Part shown: piece by piece, positions 14,034 to 21,612 of the stretch
How the letters are laid out: the number at the start of each line of letters is the position of its first letter
Position numbering within the stretch: the first letter of the stretch is position 1
Source of the DNA: a virus
Strand: one strand, 5' to 3'
Virus record (IMG/VR): IMGVR_UViG_3300006802_000630
Span: 1 to 22,704 of that record
DNA: 22,704 nt
Notes under the pieces: generated by a model
What the model was told of the DNA's origin: nothing
Databases searched by the model: none
What the model saw: only the letters and a program-made list of their open reading frames with translations
Position numbers and translations under genes: made by a program

Positions 14034-15311
14034 CTAAGGATTACCAGCCATTTTTACGCCCCATGCAGGGTTGAATGTTGCAAATGTAGGCAGCAAGTCA
14101 AAGCGGTAGCGGTTTTTATTGCCAACGCCGTCTGAGAATCGGTGGACACGAATTGAATTGCCGTTAAAGTTCATAACATTAGAATCTAATGCGTGAAGCT
14201 TAGGCAGAACAACCGAACCCATACCAACGAAGTCACGGCAGTATGCAAGCTCAGGACGGTAGGTAGCGCCAGCAGCACTATTTAGCACTGTTACACTATC
14301 ACCTGCGGTCACTGCGCGATCTACAGTGTTAAATGCACCATCTAACAAAGTTTCAAAGATGGCCGCGCCAGATACGTTAACAATGATATTACCACCGCCA
14401 TCAGCAGTAGCATCCTCAAGAACAGTAGCAGTGAACTTAACTGGCGAGCCATTCTTATCAAGAGTTTTACGGTTACGCATATTGATTAGGTTAGAGCCTT
14501 CAAACTGAAGCACTGTGCCCTCAGTCAGTGTACCAGTAGTAGGTGTAGCACCTGCCAAGGTAATGGTCATGCGGTATGTGTCTTTGTAGCTAGCATAAGT
14601 AGCTGAAGGTGTAGCGCCTACAGTCAAGCCAGTTGTGGTATTACCAGTAGTAAACAATGGTAGGTTATTGGTTGTAAGAATATCCAAGCCTGCAAAGTTA
14701 CGCTTAATCATAGCACTAGACCATGCATCGCCAACTTCACCATTCACACCTAATTGAGTCTGAAGATCAGAAAGCGCTGTCTCTGTGAAGTTATTAATAA
14801 CACCGTAAGACATGCCAGAAGGCGCGCCGATTTCTTTTAGCAATGCACCAGCTTCAGCAACATCAGACCATTTACTGATAGCGTTATCAGGATTACCAGT
14901 TTGAAGAGCGGCATTCTTGGCCATGTAGTTGGCAAGCTCACTTTCAAGGGTGGTGGTCATATCCATAGCAATAGGCTTAAGCAGCTCATCTAGCTGATCT
15001 GCTTCTAATGCTTCTTCAACCTGAGTGTTTTCAACGAATACAGTAATGTAGTCGGAAACTTCAGCCTGAACGCGGCCAACCTTAACTGGGTTAGCGCTAG
15101 ATGATGTCAAATCACCATCGCTTGTGCGTTGAGGTACGTACTGTGTCGGACGTTTCATGGCTACCGAGCCATAGTCACGACCAGTAGATGCGTCAAAATC
15201 GTTTACAAGCTGCTTAGAAACGGTCTTGCCTAGCACTTGGCTAGATTCAAAACCCTTGGCAAAGGCCTTTAAAAGTTTAGTGTTTACGTTACTTTGATAA
15301 TTATTAGCCAT
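14034..15311 (-). CDS. Major coat protein, P22 gp5-like HK97 fold
   Basis: A 425-residue coat protein, close to P22 gp5 (430). The N-arm (MANNYQSNVNTKLLKAFAKG) leads to a PTQYVPQ segment and the long spine helix LDELLKPIAMDMTTTLESEL at about 107-126. About 222-345 (GLTVGATPSATY, VLQFEGSNLINMRNRKTLDK, VKFTATVLED) correspond to the inserted I-domain typical of P22-type coats. GVINNFTETALSDLQ and NFAGLDILTTNNLP parallel gp5 segments. It forms the T=7-type shell with the scaffold encoded just upstream, 11 bases away, and is followed by a terminator. AGGAGG is not present; AAGGAGGCC-like bases (TAAGGAGG region at 15315-15322) give a good ribosome site. Confidence 0.9.
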   Translation of the reverse strand: MANNYQSNVNTKLLKAFAKGFESSQVLGKTVSKQLVNDFDASTGRDYGSVAMKRPTQYVPQRTSDGDLTSSSANPVKVGRVQAEVSDYITVFVENTQVEEALEADQLDELLKPIAMDMTTTLESELANYMAKNAALQTGNPDNAISKWSDVAEAGALLKEIGAPSGMSYGVINNFTETALSDLQTQLGVNGEVGDAWSSAMIKRNFAGLDILTTNNLPLFTTGNTTTGLTVGATPSATYASYKDTYRMTITLAGATPTTGTLTEGTVLQFEGSNLINMRNRKTLDKNGSPVKFTATVLEDATADGGGNIIVNVSGAAIFETLLDGAFNTVDRAVTAGDSVTVLNSAAGATYRPELAYCRDFVGMGSVVLPKLHALDSNVMNFNGNSIRVHRFSDGVGNKNRYRFDLLPTFATFNPAWGVKMAGNP

Positions 15312-15322
15312 GATTGGCCTCC

Positions 15323-16120
15323 TTAAATGATTTCAGCGTTCGGAAACTGTCGTTTGAACTCATCTTGCTCAACCGCTCCACCACCGCTAATTTCTTGCAG
15401 GGGTTCCGGCGCATTAGATACTTTTGGTGTTTGTGATAAGGCTGCTGCTTTGATCTCAGTTTCGATCTTAACCGCTGCCGCCATTGGTGACATGTTAATC
15501 ACCTCATACATAAGAGCTGGGTTCTCTGCTAAATGAACAGCAATTGCTGGCCCGTTAGCATCAGCTAGAACATGTTGAGCTAATTCAGGCTTAACACCCG
15601 CATTTGCTATAGCTTGTTCCGCTGCCGCAAGCTTGTCTAGATCAACGCCGCTTCTCTGAGCGTTAGCTATCCAACCATCAACAGCCTGCTTCTGTGTTGC
15701 CTGCTCTTGTGCTTTCTTCTGTTCTTCCAATTGCTTCTGATACTGCGACTTTCCAGCCTCTTCAGCAACCATTCGATTATAAGCAAGCATATCAGCATGA
15801 TACTTACGCATAGCCTCTTCATCGTATATATCAGATGGCAACTCAGGCGCGTCAGATAATCCACTTTGAACAGGTTGCGCACTTGGCGCGTCTGCCTTTG
15901 CCTTTTGGACTTCCTCAAGCTGTTTACGCAGCTCATCAGATTCCCGCTTGGCGGCATACTTTTCTGCTGTAATCTTGTTTATACGCTCTTGAACAGAGTT
16001 TTGTTTTTGTTCGTGGCTTTCTCCACTATCCGGCGATGAATCGGAAGCCTGTACTTCTGCACCTTCTGGCTGGCCTTGCTCTAAAGGTTCGGTTTCTAGG
16101 TTATTAGCATCTTCAGTCAT
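15323..16120 (-). CDS. Scaffolding protein, P22 gp8-like
   Basis: A 265-residue scaffold (P22 gp8 303 residues), needed to assemble coat subunits into a procapsid and released before packaging. The sequence is typical: an acidic disordered N-terminus (1-40), a long charged coiled coil (42-78 and 118-150), a helical middle, and a short C-terminal end (DEFKRQFPNAEII) that would bind coat. Gene order, between portal and coat, supports it. The ribosome-site bases TTGGAG lie inside a small CGTCT/AGACG hairpin just before the ATG. It has its own candidate promoter after the cassette terminator. Confidence 0.85.
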   Translation of the reverse strand: MTEDANNLETEPLEQGQPEGAEVQASDSSPDSGESHEQKQNSVQERINKITAEKYAAKRESDELRKQLEEVQKAKADAPSAQPVQSGLSDAPELPSDIYDEEAMRKYHADMLAYNRMVAEEAGKSQYQKQLEEQKKAQEQATQKQAVDGWIANAQRSGVDLDKLAAAEQAIANAGVKPELAQHVLADANGPAIAVHLAENPALMYEVINMSPMAAAVKIETEIKAAALSQTPKVSNAPEPLQEISGGGAVEQDEFKRQFPNAEII

Positions 16121-16124
16121 TTAA

Positions 16125-16137
16125 GCGTCTCCAAGAC
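16125..16137 (-). promoter_or_regulatory. Small hairpin around the scaffold ribosome site
   Basis: CGTCT and AGACG pair around a 3-base loop in the leader of the scaffold gene, with TTGGAG partly in the loop and the ATG 4 bases beyond. It may tune scaffold translation. The stem is short, so this is suggestive only. Confidence 0.35.
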
Positions 16138-16173
16138 GAATTTAAACCGCGATAAGGTCGCGTACCTGTGGGT

Positions 16174-16202
16174 ATTTTACCCCTGTCAATAGTTATATGC
16201 AA
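16174..16202 (-). promoter_or_regulatory. Candidate promoter for scaffold and coat
   Basis: Facing left, TTGCAT (16197-16202), a 17-bp spacer and TAAAAT (16174-16179) resemble a sigma-70 promoter, with 3 of 6 and 5 of 6 consensus bases. It lies directly after the cassette terminator and 54 bases before the scaffold ATG, where a promoter would be needed. The -10 box lies in a GGGTA/TACCC hairpin. A TTGACA nearby lacks a matching -10. Confidence 0.4.
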
Positions 16203-16246
16203 TTGTAGGTTTTATGGTGATAGGTTTTAGGTATTAGATTGGCATG

Positions 16247-16267
16247 AAAAACCCCAGTTAAGGGGCT
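16247..16267 (-). terminator. Intrinsic terminator after the antitoxin-like gene
   Basis: In the leftward transcript CCCC-TTAACT-GGGG, extended by a G-U pair, is followed at once by TTTTT. It lies 18 bases after the stop of the 60-residue gene and closes that cassette before scaffold. Confidence 0.8.
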
Positions 16268-16284
16268 TGCAGAGGCTTCTGTAA

Positions 16285-16467
16285 TTAGTTGTAACTACCG
16301 GATCGGTCGACATACCACTTATATTCTTTTTTGCTAATCATCACAAACTCCTCAAGAACATCGCCATTAGTGTTTTTCCTTTGAATGATTGCCCCTTCTT
16401 CCTTTGCTGCTTTGAATATATCTCGGCGGTCGCTTTGGTTTAGCTGAAATGCGTTAAAGGTTTTCAT
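16285..16467 (-). CDS. Phd/YefM antitoxin-like small protein, monocistronic cassette
   Basis: A 60-residue protein with the layout of a Phd/YefM N-terminal DNA-binding domain: MKTFNAFQLNQSDRRDIFKA (strand, then helices), AIIQRKNTNGDVLEEFVMIS (two strands) and KKEYKWY. The usual C-terminal toxin-neutralising tail is very short and no toxin gene is adjacent, so it would act as an orphan regulator or anti-toxin decoy. It has its own promoter, a palindromic operator and terminators on both sides, inserted between portal and scaffold. The ATG has GAGAGG 11 bases upstream; AAGGGAG is better spaced for an overlapping 7-residue frame starting at 16477. The family call is from pattern only. Confidence 0.55.
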   Translation of the reverse strand: MKTFNAFQLNQSDRRDIFKAAKEEGAIIQRKNTNGDVLEEFVMISKKEYKWYVDRSGSYN

Positions 16468-16477
16468 GTAAGTCCAT
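16454..16477 (-). CDS. Putative 7-residue leader frame overlapping the antitoxin-like start
   Basis: MDLHENL begins at an ATG 6 bases after AAGGGAG and stops 13 bases beyond the start codon of the antitoxin-like gene, in another frame. It may serve translation coupling, or simply be an accident of a ribosome site placed early. No function is claimed for the peptide. Confidence 0.25.
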   Translation of the reverse strand: MDLHENL

Positions 16478-16488
16478 GCCTCTCTCCC

Positions 16489-16509
16489 TTATTAGATTAA
16501 GTCTAATAA
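16489..16509 (-). promoter_or_regulatory. Palindromic operator candidate
   Basis: TTATTAGA and TCTAATAA form a perfect 8-bp inverted repeat around 5 bases. It overlaps the -10 box by 2 bp and covers the expected transcription start near 16501, the usual site of a steric repressor. Autoregulation by the antitoxin-like product is the natural inference. Confidence 0.65.
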
Positions 16510-16536
16510 TATAGAGAATAAAAAGGGGTGTGTCAA
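16508..16536 (-). promoter_or_regulatory. Sigma-70 promoter of the antitoxin-like gene
   Basis: Facing left, TTGACA (16531-16536), a 17-bp spacer and TATATT (16508-16513) give 11 of 12 consensus bases. The -35 box lies in the loop of the portal terminator, so termination of portal mRNA and initiation of the cassette share the same DNA. Confidence 0.8.
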
Positions 16537-16543
16537 ACCCCTT
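16517..16543 (-). terminator. Intrinsic terminator after the portal gene
   Basis: In the leftward transcript AAGGGGT and ACCCCTT pair perfectly around a 7-base loop and are followed by TTTATT. The hairpin begins 12 bases after the portal stop. Its loop holds the TTGACA of the next promoter. Confidence 0.78.
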
Positions 16544-16554
16544 ATGTACTACCG

Positions 16555-18669
16555 TTAAACTTGAGGCGATAACTTCTGAAGGTTATCTATCTGCTTTCCA
16601 ATATTGTCAACCGTCATGCCCTGCGTTTCAACTTGCGTCTGAATCGTTTCAGCGTTCGTGTTTCTAATATCTGCAATTGCCTTGGCCTGATCAATATTCC
16701 CCTTCTGATTAGTTTGAGCTGCTTGGAGTTGAAGTTTAATCCTATCGTTTTCTATTTGTTGGGATTTAAGCTGTAACTCTGCCGCCTTAATTTGGCCTTC
16801 TTGCTGAATCTTCTGAGCTTCATTAGCGGCCTTCTGCTGCTCTGCCAAGGCAAATACCATGTTAGCGTCAGGCTGCTGAGGTTGTTGAGCCATAGCTGCC
16901 ATTTGCTGCTTCTCTTCTTCTGTCATCTGCTCTGGAGGAATCATACCAGCCTGTAGCATTTGCTTACGTTTACGCTCTGCAATCTGGTCAACCATAGGTG
17001 CATCAATGGCTTTCATAATTACGTCACCAGCCTGTTGAACTACAGTAGGGTCAATAGCAGCATATTTAAGCAGTGCATCTAACCCAGCTTCTAAGCGGTT
17101 AGTATAAGCAGGGCCAGCATCAGCAACAACTTTATACTTACCTTTGTTTAGATTGTTATTCTTAACCATTTGCCTTGATTGCTGATCATAAATCTCTTCA
17201 TTCAGCGTAACTAGACTTTCAGCGCCATCAATACCCGTAATAGTAAACTGACGTTTAGTGTCATAAACAACAGGGATAGTTTCTACAAGGATTTCACAAG
17301 TACGGCGAATGCCATCAATAATAGAGTTAACCCATTTACGAGTTGCGGCTGTGCCTCGATCAATTTGCATTCTTACAGTGTCTTCAGACATACGGCCAGA
17401 GAAGTCACCCTGCATAGCAGAGAACACACCAGCTTGCTCTTTAATGTCTGAGGCCATCTGATTGCCAAGCGCGTTTAGATGCGGATTGGCTTGAGCTACT
17501 TGCTGATAGAATGGCGGAGGTGCTTCTGAGTCTGGAGTGTAGAACTGAACAGGGTCAGAACTGATGTTCATTCGAGCTATCTGGTCTTCATTACCCTTAG
17601 CTTGAGCCTTAGTCATCCACCACTTGGCCCTAGGAGATAATGCACCCTCTTCAATCTCTCTAGACTTCGAGTAGTTATGAACACGCTGAGCGTCTAATTC
17701 TTTTTCAACAAAACCTGAATAAGTGATCTTTGAGTTACTACCTATGTGCTCATAGTTACCATACACAGTCACAATGGGGTTAGATTTGAATGGGGTTGGC
17801 TTATCTATTTCCATTATTCCATTGCCATCATAAACAGCGTAAAGCCAATTAAAGTCATTAACCTTCTTAGTGTTAACTTCAGTAATTCCATTAAGTGCAA
17901 GCTCATCTTTGATTTTTTTATAGTCGTCATTAATCTCATGAACTTCACCATTAGACATCTGAGCGATTTCGATCATTTTCTTTTTCTTATAATAGCGCTC
18001 ACCTATCGTAATATTATTAGGTTGGTAGTCACTGTAATCACGCTCCTCATTGTAGTCATCAACACTTACAGGCTGGCGGTCTGGCCACCTTTCCTTATAT
18101 TCTTTCTGACTGATCGACGTTAAAACATTCATGTACTCAGAATCAGAGGAATCAGGCTTCTTGCAGGCATTAGATGCCCATACTCTGTTCAATGCGTTAG
18201 TGATAGGCACAATGTAAAGATCTTGCTCGAATGACCACTCATCGGCGTACTTAGCCCTCACCATCCAAGCATCAAAGCCACGGCGCATTACACGACGGCA
18301 AGCATTGCGAAAGATCGCATCAGAGCGGGAATCATTTTGAATGGTTCTAATCATGCCCTCATAGGTAAGGGCAAGGTCTTTATCAGCACCGCTGCCAGCA
18401 GGCTTAATATTGCAACCGAAATCCATATCCTCGATGTCAGCCATCATAGACTCGAGTACTGGCGTCACCTTATCAAAGGTATAGCGCGGACGGTTTTGGC
18501 TATCCAATGTGCGTGCTATGTCATCTTCCCACTGACCATCTTTATCTAAAAGAAAGCGGTCACACTCTTTTGAATTCTCACGCTGATCTGAGTCAGACTC
18601 TTGATCACCCTTAAGCTCTTCCATCCAAGTTCGGAAGGTTTCTCTGTTTTCTTGTTCTTTGTCTGCCAT
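16555..18669 (-). CDS. Portal protein, P22 gp1-like
   Basis: A 704-residue portal (P22 gp1 725 residues), the dodecameric ring at one capsid vertex through which TerL pumps DNA. Recognisable P22-type segments are the N-terminal RPRYTFDKVTPVLESMMADI, the acidic-aromatic wing region (KEYKERWPD, GERYYKKKKMIEIAQ), YGNYEHIGSNSKITYSGFVEKELDAQR and GALSPRAKWWMTKAQAKG, and the crown-side helices QMASDIKEQAGVFSAMQGD and MQIDRGTAATRKWV. From about 580 the chain is a long Gln-rich coiled coil, matching the alpha-helical barrel at the C-terminus of P22 portals. It starts 8 bases after TerL and ends in a terminator. Confidence 0.92.
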   Translation of the reverse strand: MADKEQENRETFRTWMEELKGDQESDSDQRENSKECDRFLLDKDGQWEDDIARTLDSQNRPRYTFDKVTPVLESMMADIEDMDFGCNIKPAGSGADKDLALTYEGMIRTIQNDSRSDAIFRNACRRVMRRGFDAWMVRAKYADEWSFEQDLYIVPITNALNRVWASNACKKPDSSDSEYMNVLTSISQKEYKERWPDRQPVSVDDYNEERDYSDYQPNNITIGERYYKKKKMIEIAQMSNGEVHEINDDYKKIKDELALNGITEVNTKKVNDFNWLYAVYDGNGIMEIDKPTPFKSNPIVTVYGNYEHIGSNSKITYSGFVEKELDAQRVHNYSKSREIEEGALSPRAKWWMTKAQAKGNEDQIARMNISSDPVQFYTPDSEAPPPFYQQVAQANPHLNALGNQMASDIKEQAGVFSAMQGDFSGRMSEDTVRMQIDRGTAATRKWVNSIIDGIRRTCEILVETIPVVYDTKRQFTITGIDGAESLVTLNEEIYDQQSRQMVKNNNLNKGKYKVVADAGPAYTNRLEAGLDALLKYAAIDPTVVQQAGDVIMKAIDAPMVDQIAERKRKQMLQAGMIPPEQMTEEEKQQMAAMAQQPQQPDANMVFALAEQQKAANEAQKIQQEGQIKAAELQLKSQQIENDRIKLQLQAAQTNQKGNIDQAKAIADIRNTNAETIQTQVETQGMTVDNIGKQIDNLQKLSPQV

Positions 18670-18677
18670 TTCAACAC

Positions 18678-20369
18678 CTAAAATAAGGACTGGAAGTTGA
18701 TTTCCGTTGTATCAATTTGCTTGATTATACTTGACTTATCAAAAGATAGCACGGCAGCATCAAATAGGTTTGGTGATGGAATAACCATCCTTGACCCATC
18801 AGGAAGCACAATGCCTTTTCTAAGCTCAGGCTTGGTATAAAACTTAACTGTATCGCCATTCTTAATAGGCGTCTTTGTGGCCTCTGCCTTTAGCTTCTCC
18901 ATCATATTAGGCTGTATGCCTTTCTTAGTCTCAGGATCATAAGAGGCAAAGCTAATCAATGTGTCAGGGTCATGATACTTACCCTCTACCACTGCTTCCC
19001 ATGTTCTAAACACACGTTCAGCAAACCCTATGATGTTCTGAGCCTTCTTATTATGAAGCACATCTTTGTTCTTAAGGTTATCACTGCGATTAGTTAGGCT
19101 GGCCGTCTCACTCTTAAACTGTGCATTAGGCTCATGTATTTCACTCGACCCCTTGTAAGCATATATATTGGTACGCTTTCCACTGAATGCTTTATCGACA
19201 TTATCTCTTAGCGTTGCGCCTAGTCCGTCAGCATCATAGCCAAACGAGTCACACCCATGAGAGATAGCCACTTTGCAGGCTTCATCCATCTTACGGTTGC
19301 CATTCTCGCCTTCAATCTCTCGTATATCAAAGAACACAACACCTTGTCTAGATGTAAAGCCGCACGGGTCATTGCCTGTATCTGATGGGTCGCAAGCCGA
19401 TACAATCGCGCCTCGTTGCTCAAAGCCAAGCTTCTTGTGAGCATCAATACATGCCTTAAACCAGTCTTCTTGTATTACTGAATTAGCAATATCATCATTG
19501 AAGTGGCCAAGCCATATACCATTGAATCTTGATTTAGTCATTATTCCTCGCTTAACCTTATTCTGATCTTTCTCTAGCTCTTGCTTTAGAGATTCATCAT
19601 GCATGAACCAAGGGTTATCTTCATAGGTCAGCCTTATGATTAGATGATGCTCGTCTTCATAGTAACCGTGCTTATCTATCTCTGCCTGATACGGGGTTAT
19701 AAATTCTTTAGACATTGGATCTTGAGAGCTGCCAGTATTCCATAAGTACCAAAGCTCAGCCCCTTCTACATCTCGAAGTGTCGGCCCTAATGTATCAACG
19801 GTTGATTGCTTTGTTTTCTCCGCCTCTTCCATTAAGAAGTACTTAAAATCTGACGTGCCTTTCATATCAATAATATTCTGCATTCCACCAAAAACAACTT
19901 TGCCTTTGTTTGCGTTTCTTATTTCCCATTTAGATGGAACTGGGATAAACCCACCTATATTGCTTTTTTGTATGGTTGATTCAATACCTGAATAAATAGA
20001 CTCCCTTAGTGCAGTCATGCGCTCGCGCAATGCGTAAACCTTACACCCAGAAGAGTGAACTTGCGTCACCATCATGTTTTGGGCAAATCTTGTTTTCATC
20101 CCCCCTCTTCCACCATAAAAGCACTTATATTTCTTATGCTTTAGTATTGCAGGCTCTAGTTTTTCAACAAGCAAGACGGTCGGCTCTTCATTGGTTTCAA
20201 TCATCTCACCAATAACGCCCTTCCATCTTCTTATAATATTAGGCACTAGCTCGCCATCTATTTTTTCTACGCGATCAATTACACCATAAACAGTTGGCTC
20301 TAGGTTTCCAGTTTGCGCTAATGCTAATGGCTCAATCCTATTTAAACGTTTTGATAGCGCGCTACTCAT
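18678..20369 (-). CDS. Terminase large subunit (ATPase and nuclease)
   Basis: A 563-residue packaging motor subunit of the PBSX/Sf6 (Terminase_3) type. ATPase domain: Walker A GGRGGMKT at 86-93, Walker B YFLMEE at 177-182, and the coupling segment LWNTGSS at 209-215. Nuclease domain: acidic residues D327 in ACDPSD, D379/D381 in YDADG and D537 in the closing FDAAVLSFD. About 80 residues precede Walker A, a longer N-terminus than the 470-500-residue Sf6 and P22 proteins have. It starts inside the TerS gene with an 8-base overlap and is followed by portal after 8 bases. It would cut concatemeric DNA and translocate it into the procapsid. Confidence 0.92.
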   Translation of the reverse strand: MSSALSKRLNRIEPLALAQTGNLEPTVYGVIDRVEKIDGELVPNIIRRWKGVIGEMIETNEEPTVLLVEKLEPAILKHKKYKCFYGGRGGMKTRFAQNMMVTQVHSSGCKVYALRERMTALRESIYSGIESTIQKSNIGGFIPVPSKWEIRNANKGKVVFGGMQNIIDMKGTSDFKYFLMEEAEKTKQSTVDTLGPTLRDVEGAELWYLWNTGSSQDPMSKEFITPYQAEIDKHGYYEDEHHLIIRLTYEDNPWFMHDESLKQELEKDQNKVKRGIMTKSRFNGIWLGHFNDDIANSVIQEDWFKACIDAHKKLGFEQRGAIVSACDPSDTGNDPCGFTSRQGVVFFDIREIEGENGNRKMDEACKVAISHGCDSFGYDADGLGATLRDNVDKAFSGKRTNIYAYKGSSEIHEPNAQFKSETASLTNRSDNLKNKDVLHNKKAQNIIGFAERVFRTWEAVVEGKYHDPDTLISFASYDPETKKGIQPNMMEKLKAEATKTPIKNGDTVKFYTKPELRKGIVLPDGSRMVIPSPNLFDAAVLSFDKSSIIKQIDTTEINFQSLF

Positions 20370-20817
20370 TATTTAAACCCAACGCCTTCTCTAGTTCTTG
20401 GATGCGTTCTTTTAGGTCGGTTGACTCTTCTATGACTACGGCATCTTTAATAATACCTATAATGGTTTGTCCAACGTCTGCCGGTATATCCCCGCTTGAT
20501 ATTGCATCAACTACAGACATAGCCTTCTCTGCTGGTGTGCCATCTACAGGAAAGTTGAAATTAACAGCTTCTTGAGTCTGCTTTAGCGGTGGGAATGTTC
20601 GCTTTAAGAACTCATTTAGAACTGTATTTGATGAAGGGTCGGAAGAATTAAAGGCTCTCTGTGCCGCATGATGTATAAAGGCTTTCTCTGCCTGATCTCT
20701 TGTTGAATTTGGCCCTACGTCAATTAAAGATTCCTCCCTAATGACTTCAAGCAGTAGAGTCTTGAATGCCTTTCCTCTGCGTTTTTCTGGCTGCCTATCT
20801 TCTGTGAACTCTGGCAT
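20362..20817 (-). CDS. Terminase small subunit
   Basis: A 151-residue protein directly before TerL, which it overlaps by 8 bases. The basic N-terminus (RQPEKRRGKAFKTLLLEVIRE) fits DNA recognition. The C-terminus DAISSGDIPADVGQTIIGII then a charged helix with LKERIQELEKAL is a pattern I recognise from small terminases (a short 'SGDI..D.G' stretch and a final coiled coil for oligomerisation). I start it at the ATG at 20817; an in-frame TTG at 20865 would put an intrinsic terminator inside the coding region. By analogy it recognises the packaging site. It does not resemble P22 gp3 clearly. Confidence 0.75.
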   Translation of the reverse strand: MPEFTEDRQPEKRRGKAFKTLLLEVIREESLIDVGPNSTRDQAEKAFIHHAAQRAFNSSDPSSNTVLNEFLKRTFPPLKQTQEAVNFNFPVDGTPAEKAMSVVDAISSGDIPADVGQTIIGIIKDAVVIEESTDLKERIQELEKALGLNNE

Positions 20818-20852
20818 TCTCGTATTTCTCTCGCTTTTGCTTTTAAAACCCC

Positions 20853-20875
20853 AAAAAAAAGACAATCAAGTCTTT
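20853..20875 (-). terminator. Intrinsic terminator before TerS
   Basis: In the leftward transcript AAAGAC-TTGATT-GTCTTT forms a 6-bp stem followed by a run of eight T including the arm. It would end transcripts from the holin-like gene. The loop contains TTGATT, a possible -35 box for TerS with TTTAAA 16 bp on, a weak match. Confidence 0.6.
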
Positions 20876-20880
20876 AGGTT

Positions 20881-20918
20881 GCCTCAGTATTGCACAGGGG
20901 TTTTATATAGCCTGAGGC
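20881..20918. repeat. Inverted repeat GCCTCAG / CTGAGGC
   Basis: Perfect 7-bp arms enclose a 24-base loop containing TATATAAAA on the leftward strand, just before the terminator upstream of TerS. It could be part of a promoter/operator or a packaging element. Only the repeat is seen directly. Confidence 0.45.
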
Positions 20919-20932
20919 GCACTATAAACCGT

Positions 20933-21136
20933 TTATTTCTTCTGCTTTAAATTCTTATAAATCAATACGGCACTTAAGATACAACCTAGAATAGTACCAA
21001 TTAAACCGAATATGTTTTGAAGGTTCTCAATAGTACTTGAGCCAGCACTAACCCCAACTGTAGCACTTGCAATAAACGCTTGGGTCTTAGGGTTATTTAA
21101 TACTGGTTCGATCACCTGTTCTTTTATACCGTCCAT
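20933..21136 (-). CDS. Holin-like small membrane protein
   Basis: A 67-residue protein with a soluble start (MDGIKEQVIEPVLNNPKTQ), a weak hydrophobic stretch at 20-33, a strong span at about 42-61 (IFGLIGTILGCILSAVLIY) and a basic tail KNLKQKK. Size, charge layout and one or two spans fit phage holins, which form the membrane lesion at lysis. It is far from the M15 endolysin at 2693, which weakens the call. It follows a membrane protein gene by 5 bases. Confidence 0.55.
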   Translation of the reverse strand: MDGIKEQVIEPVLNNPKTQAFIASATVGVSAGSSTIENLQNIFGLIGTILGCILSAVLIYKNLKQKK

Positions 21137-21141
21137 AGATA

Positions 21142-21612
21142 TTACCCCCTACTACCCAAGCCGCGCTTATTATCATTAGCATTCCTACTATAATAGCGGC
21201 CATCAATTCCATCTTCTTTATCGCCATCTGTGTGGATTAACAACCGCGCAGCTTCTATAACTGCAAGTAATAAACACATCCAATTATATACTATAGGACT
21301 CATGTAGGCATACCAAATAAAGTACCCTATAAAATTGACTATAACAAAGGCTAGAGAGATAGATTGAAGATGAACAACGAGTTCGGAATGTTTCTCGTTT
21401 GGCTTCACAAATTGAAGTAAGGCTATACTCATTGAGCTAAACGCCATAGCTGAGCCGTAATACACAGTCCCAGTGGTGGAATCAAACCAATAATAATGAG
21501 CAATAGTTGGGACGATTACACATATAGTACAAAGTAATCTGTGCCATTGCTGACCAGTAACGGACAGCATGACAGCGATTAAAAGAAGTATTGGGGATAC
21601 GATGCTAAGCAT
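21142..21612 (-). CDS. Multi-span membrane protein
   Basis: A 156-residue integral membrane protein of unknown function with four or five hydrophobic spans (about 3-20, 24-42, 52-66, 82-105 and 108-125) and a hydrophilic, basic tail. I chose the ATG at 21612, which overlaps the stop of the small basic gene by 8 bases, over a TTG at 21654 with no ribosome site. It precedes the holin-like gene by 5 bases, so it may be a lysis or superinfection-related membrane protein, a guess from position only. Confidence 0.6.
   Translation of the reverse strand: MLSIVSPILLLIAVMLSVTGQQWHRLLCTICVIVPTIAHYYWFDSTTGTVYYGSAMAFSSMSIALLQFVKPNEKHSELVVHLQSISLAFVIVNFIGYFIWYAYMSPIVYNWMCLLLAVIEAARLLIHTDGDKEDGIDGRYYSRNANDNKRGLGSRG

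Noticed and set aside
16148-16182. Hairpins CGCGA/TCGCG and GGGTA/TACCC before scaffold as terminators
   Set aside because: Neither has a T tract in the leftward direction, and a clear terminator lies just upstream at 16247.
17746-18123. Long plus-strand frame opposite portal
   Set aside because: It is antisense to a confidently identified portal gene and its product is a low-complexity mix of Ile, Val and Asn typical of reverse-frame artefacts.
20818-20865. TerS start at an in-frame TTG at 20865
   Set aside because: It would place an intrinsic terminator and its T tract inside the gene. The ATG at 20817 gives a typical basic N-terminus.
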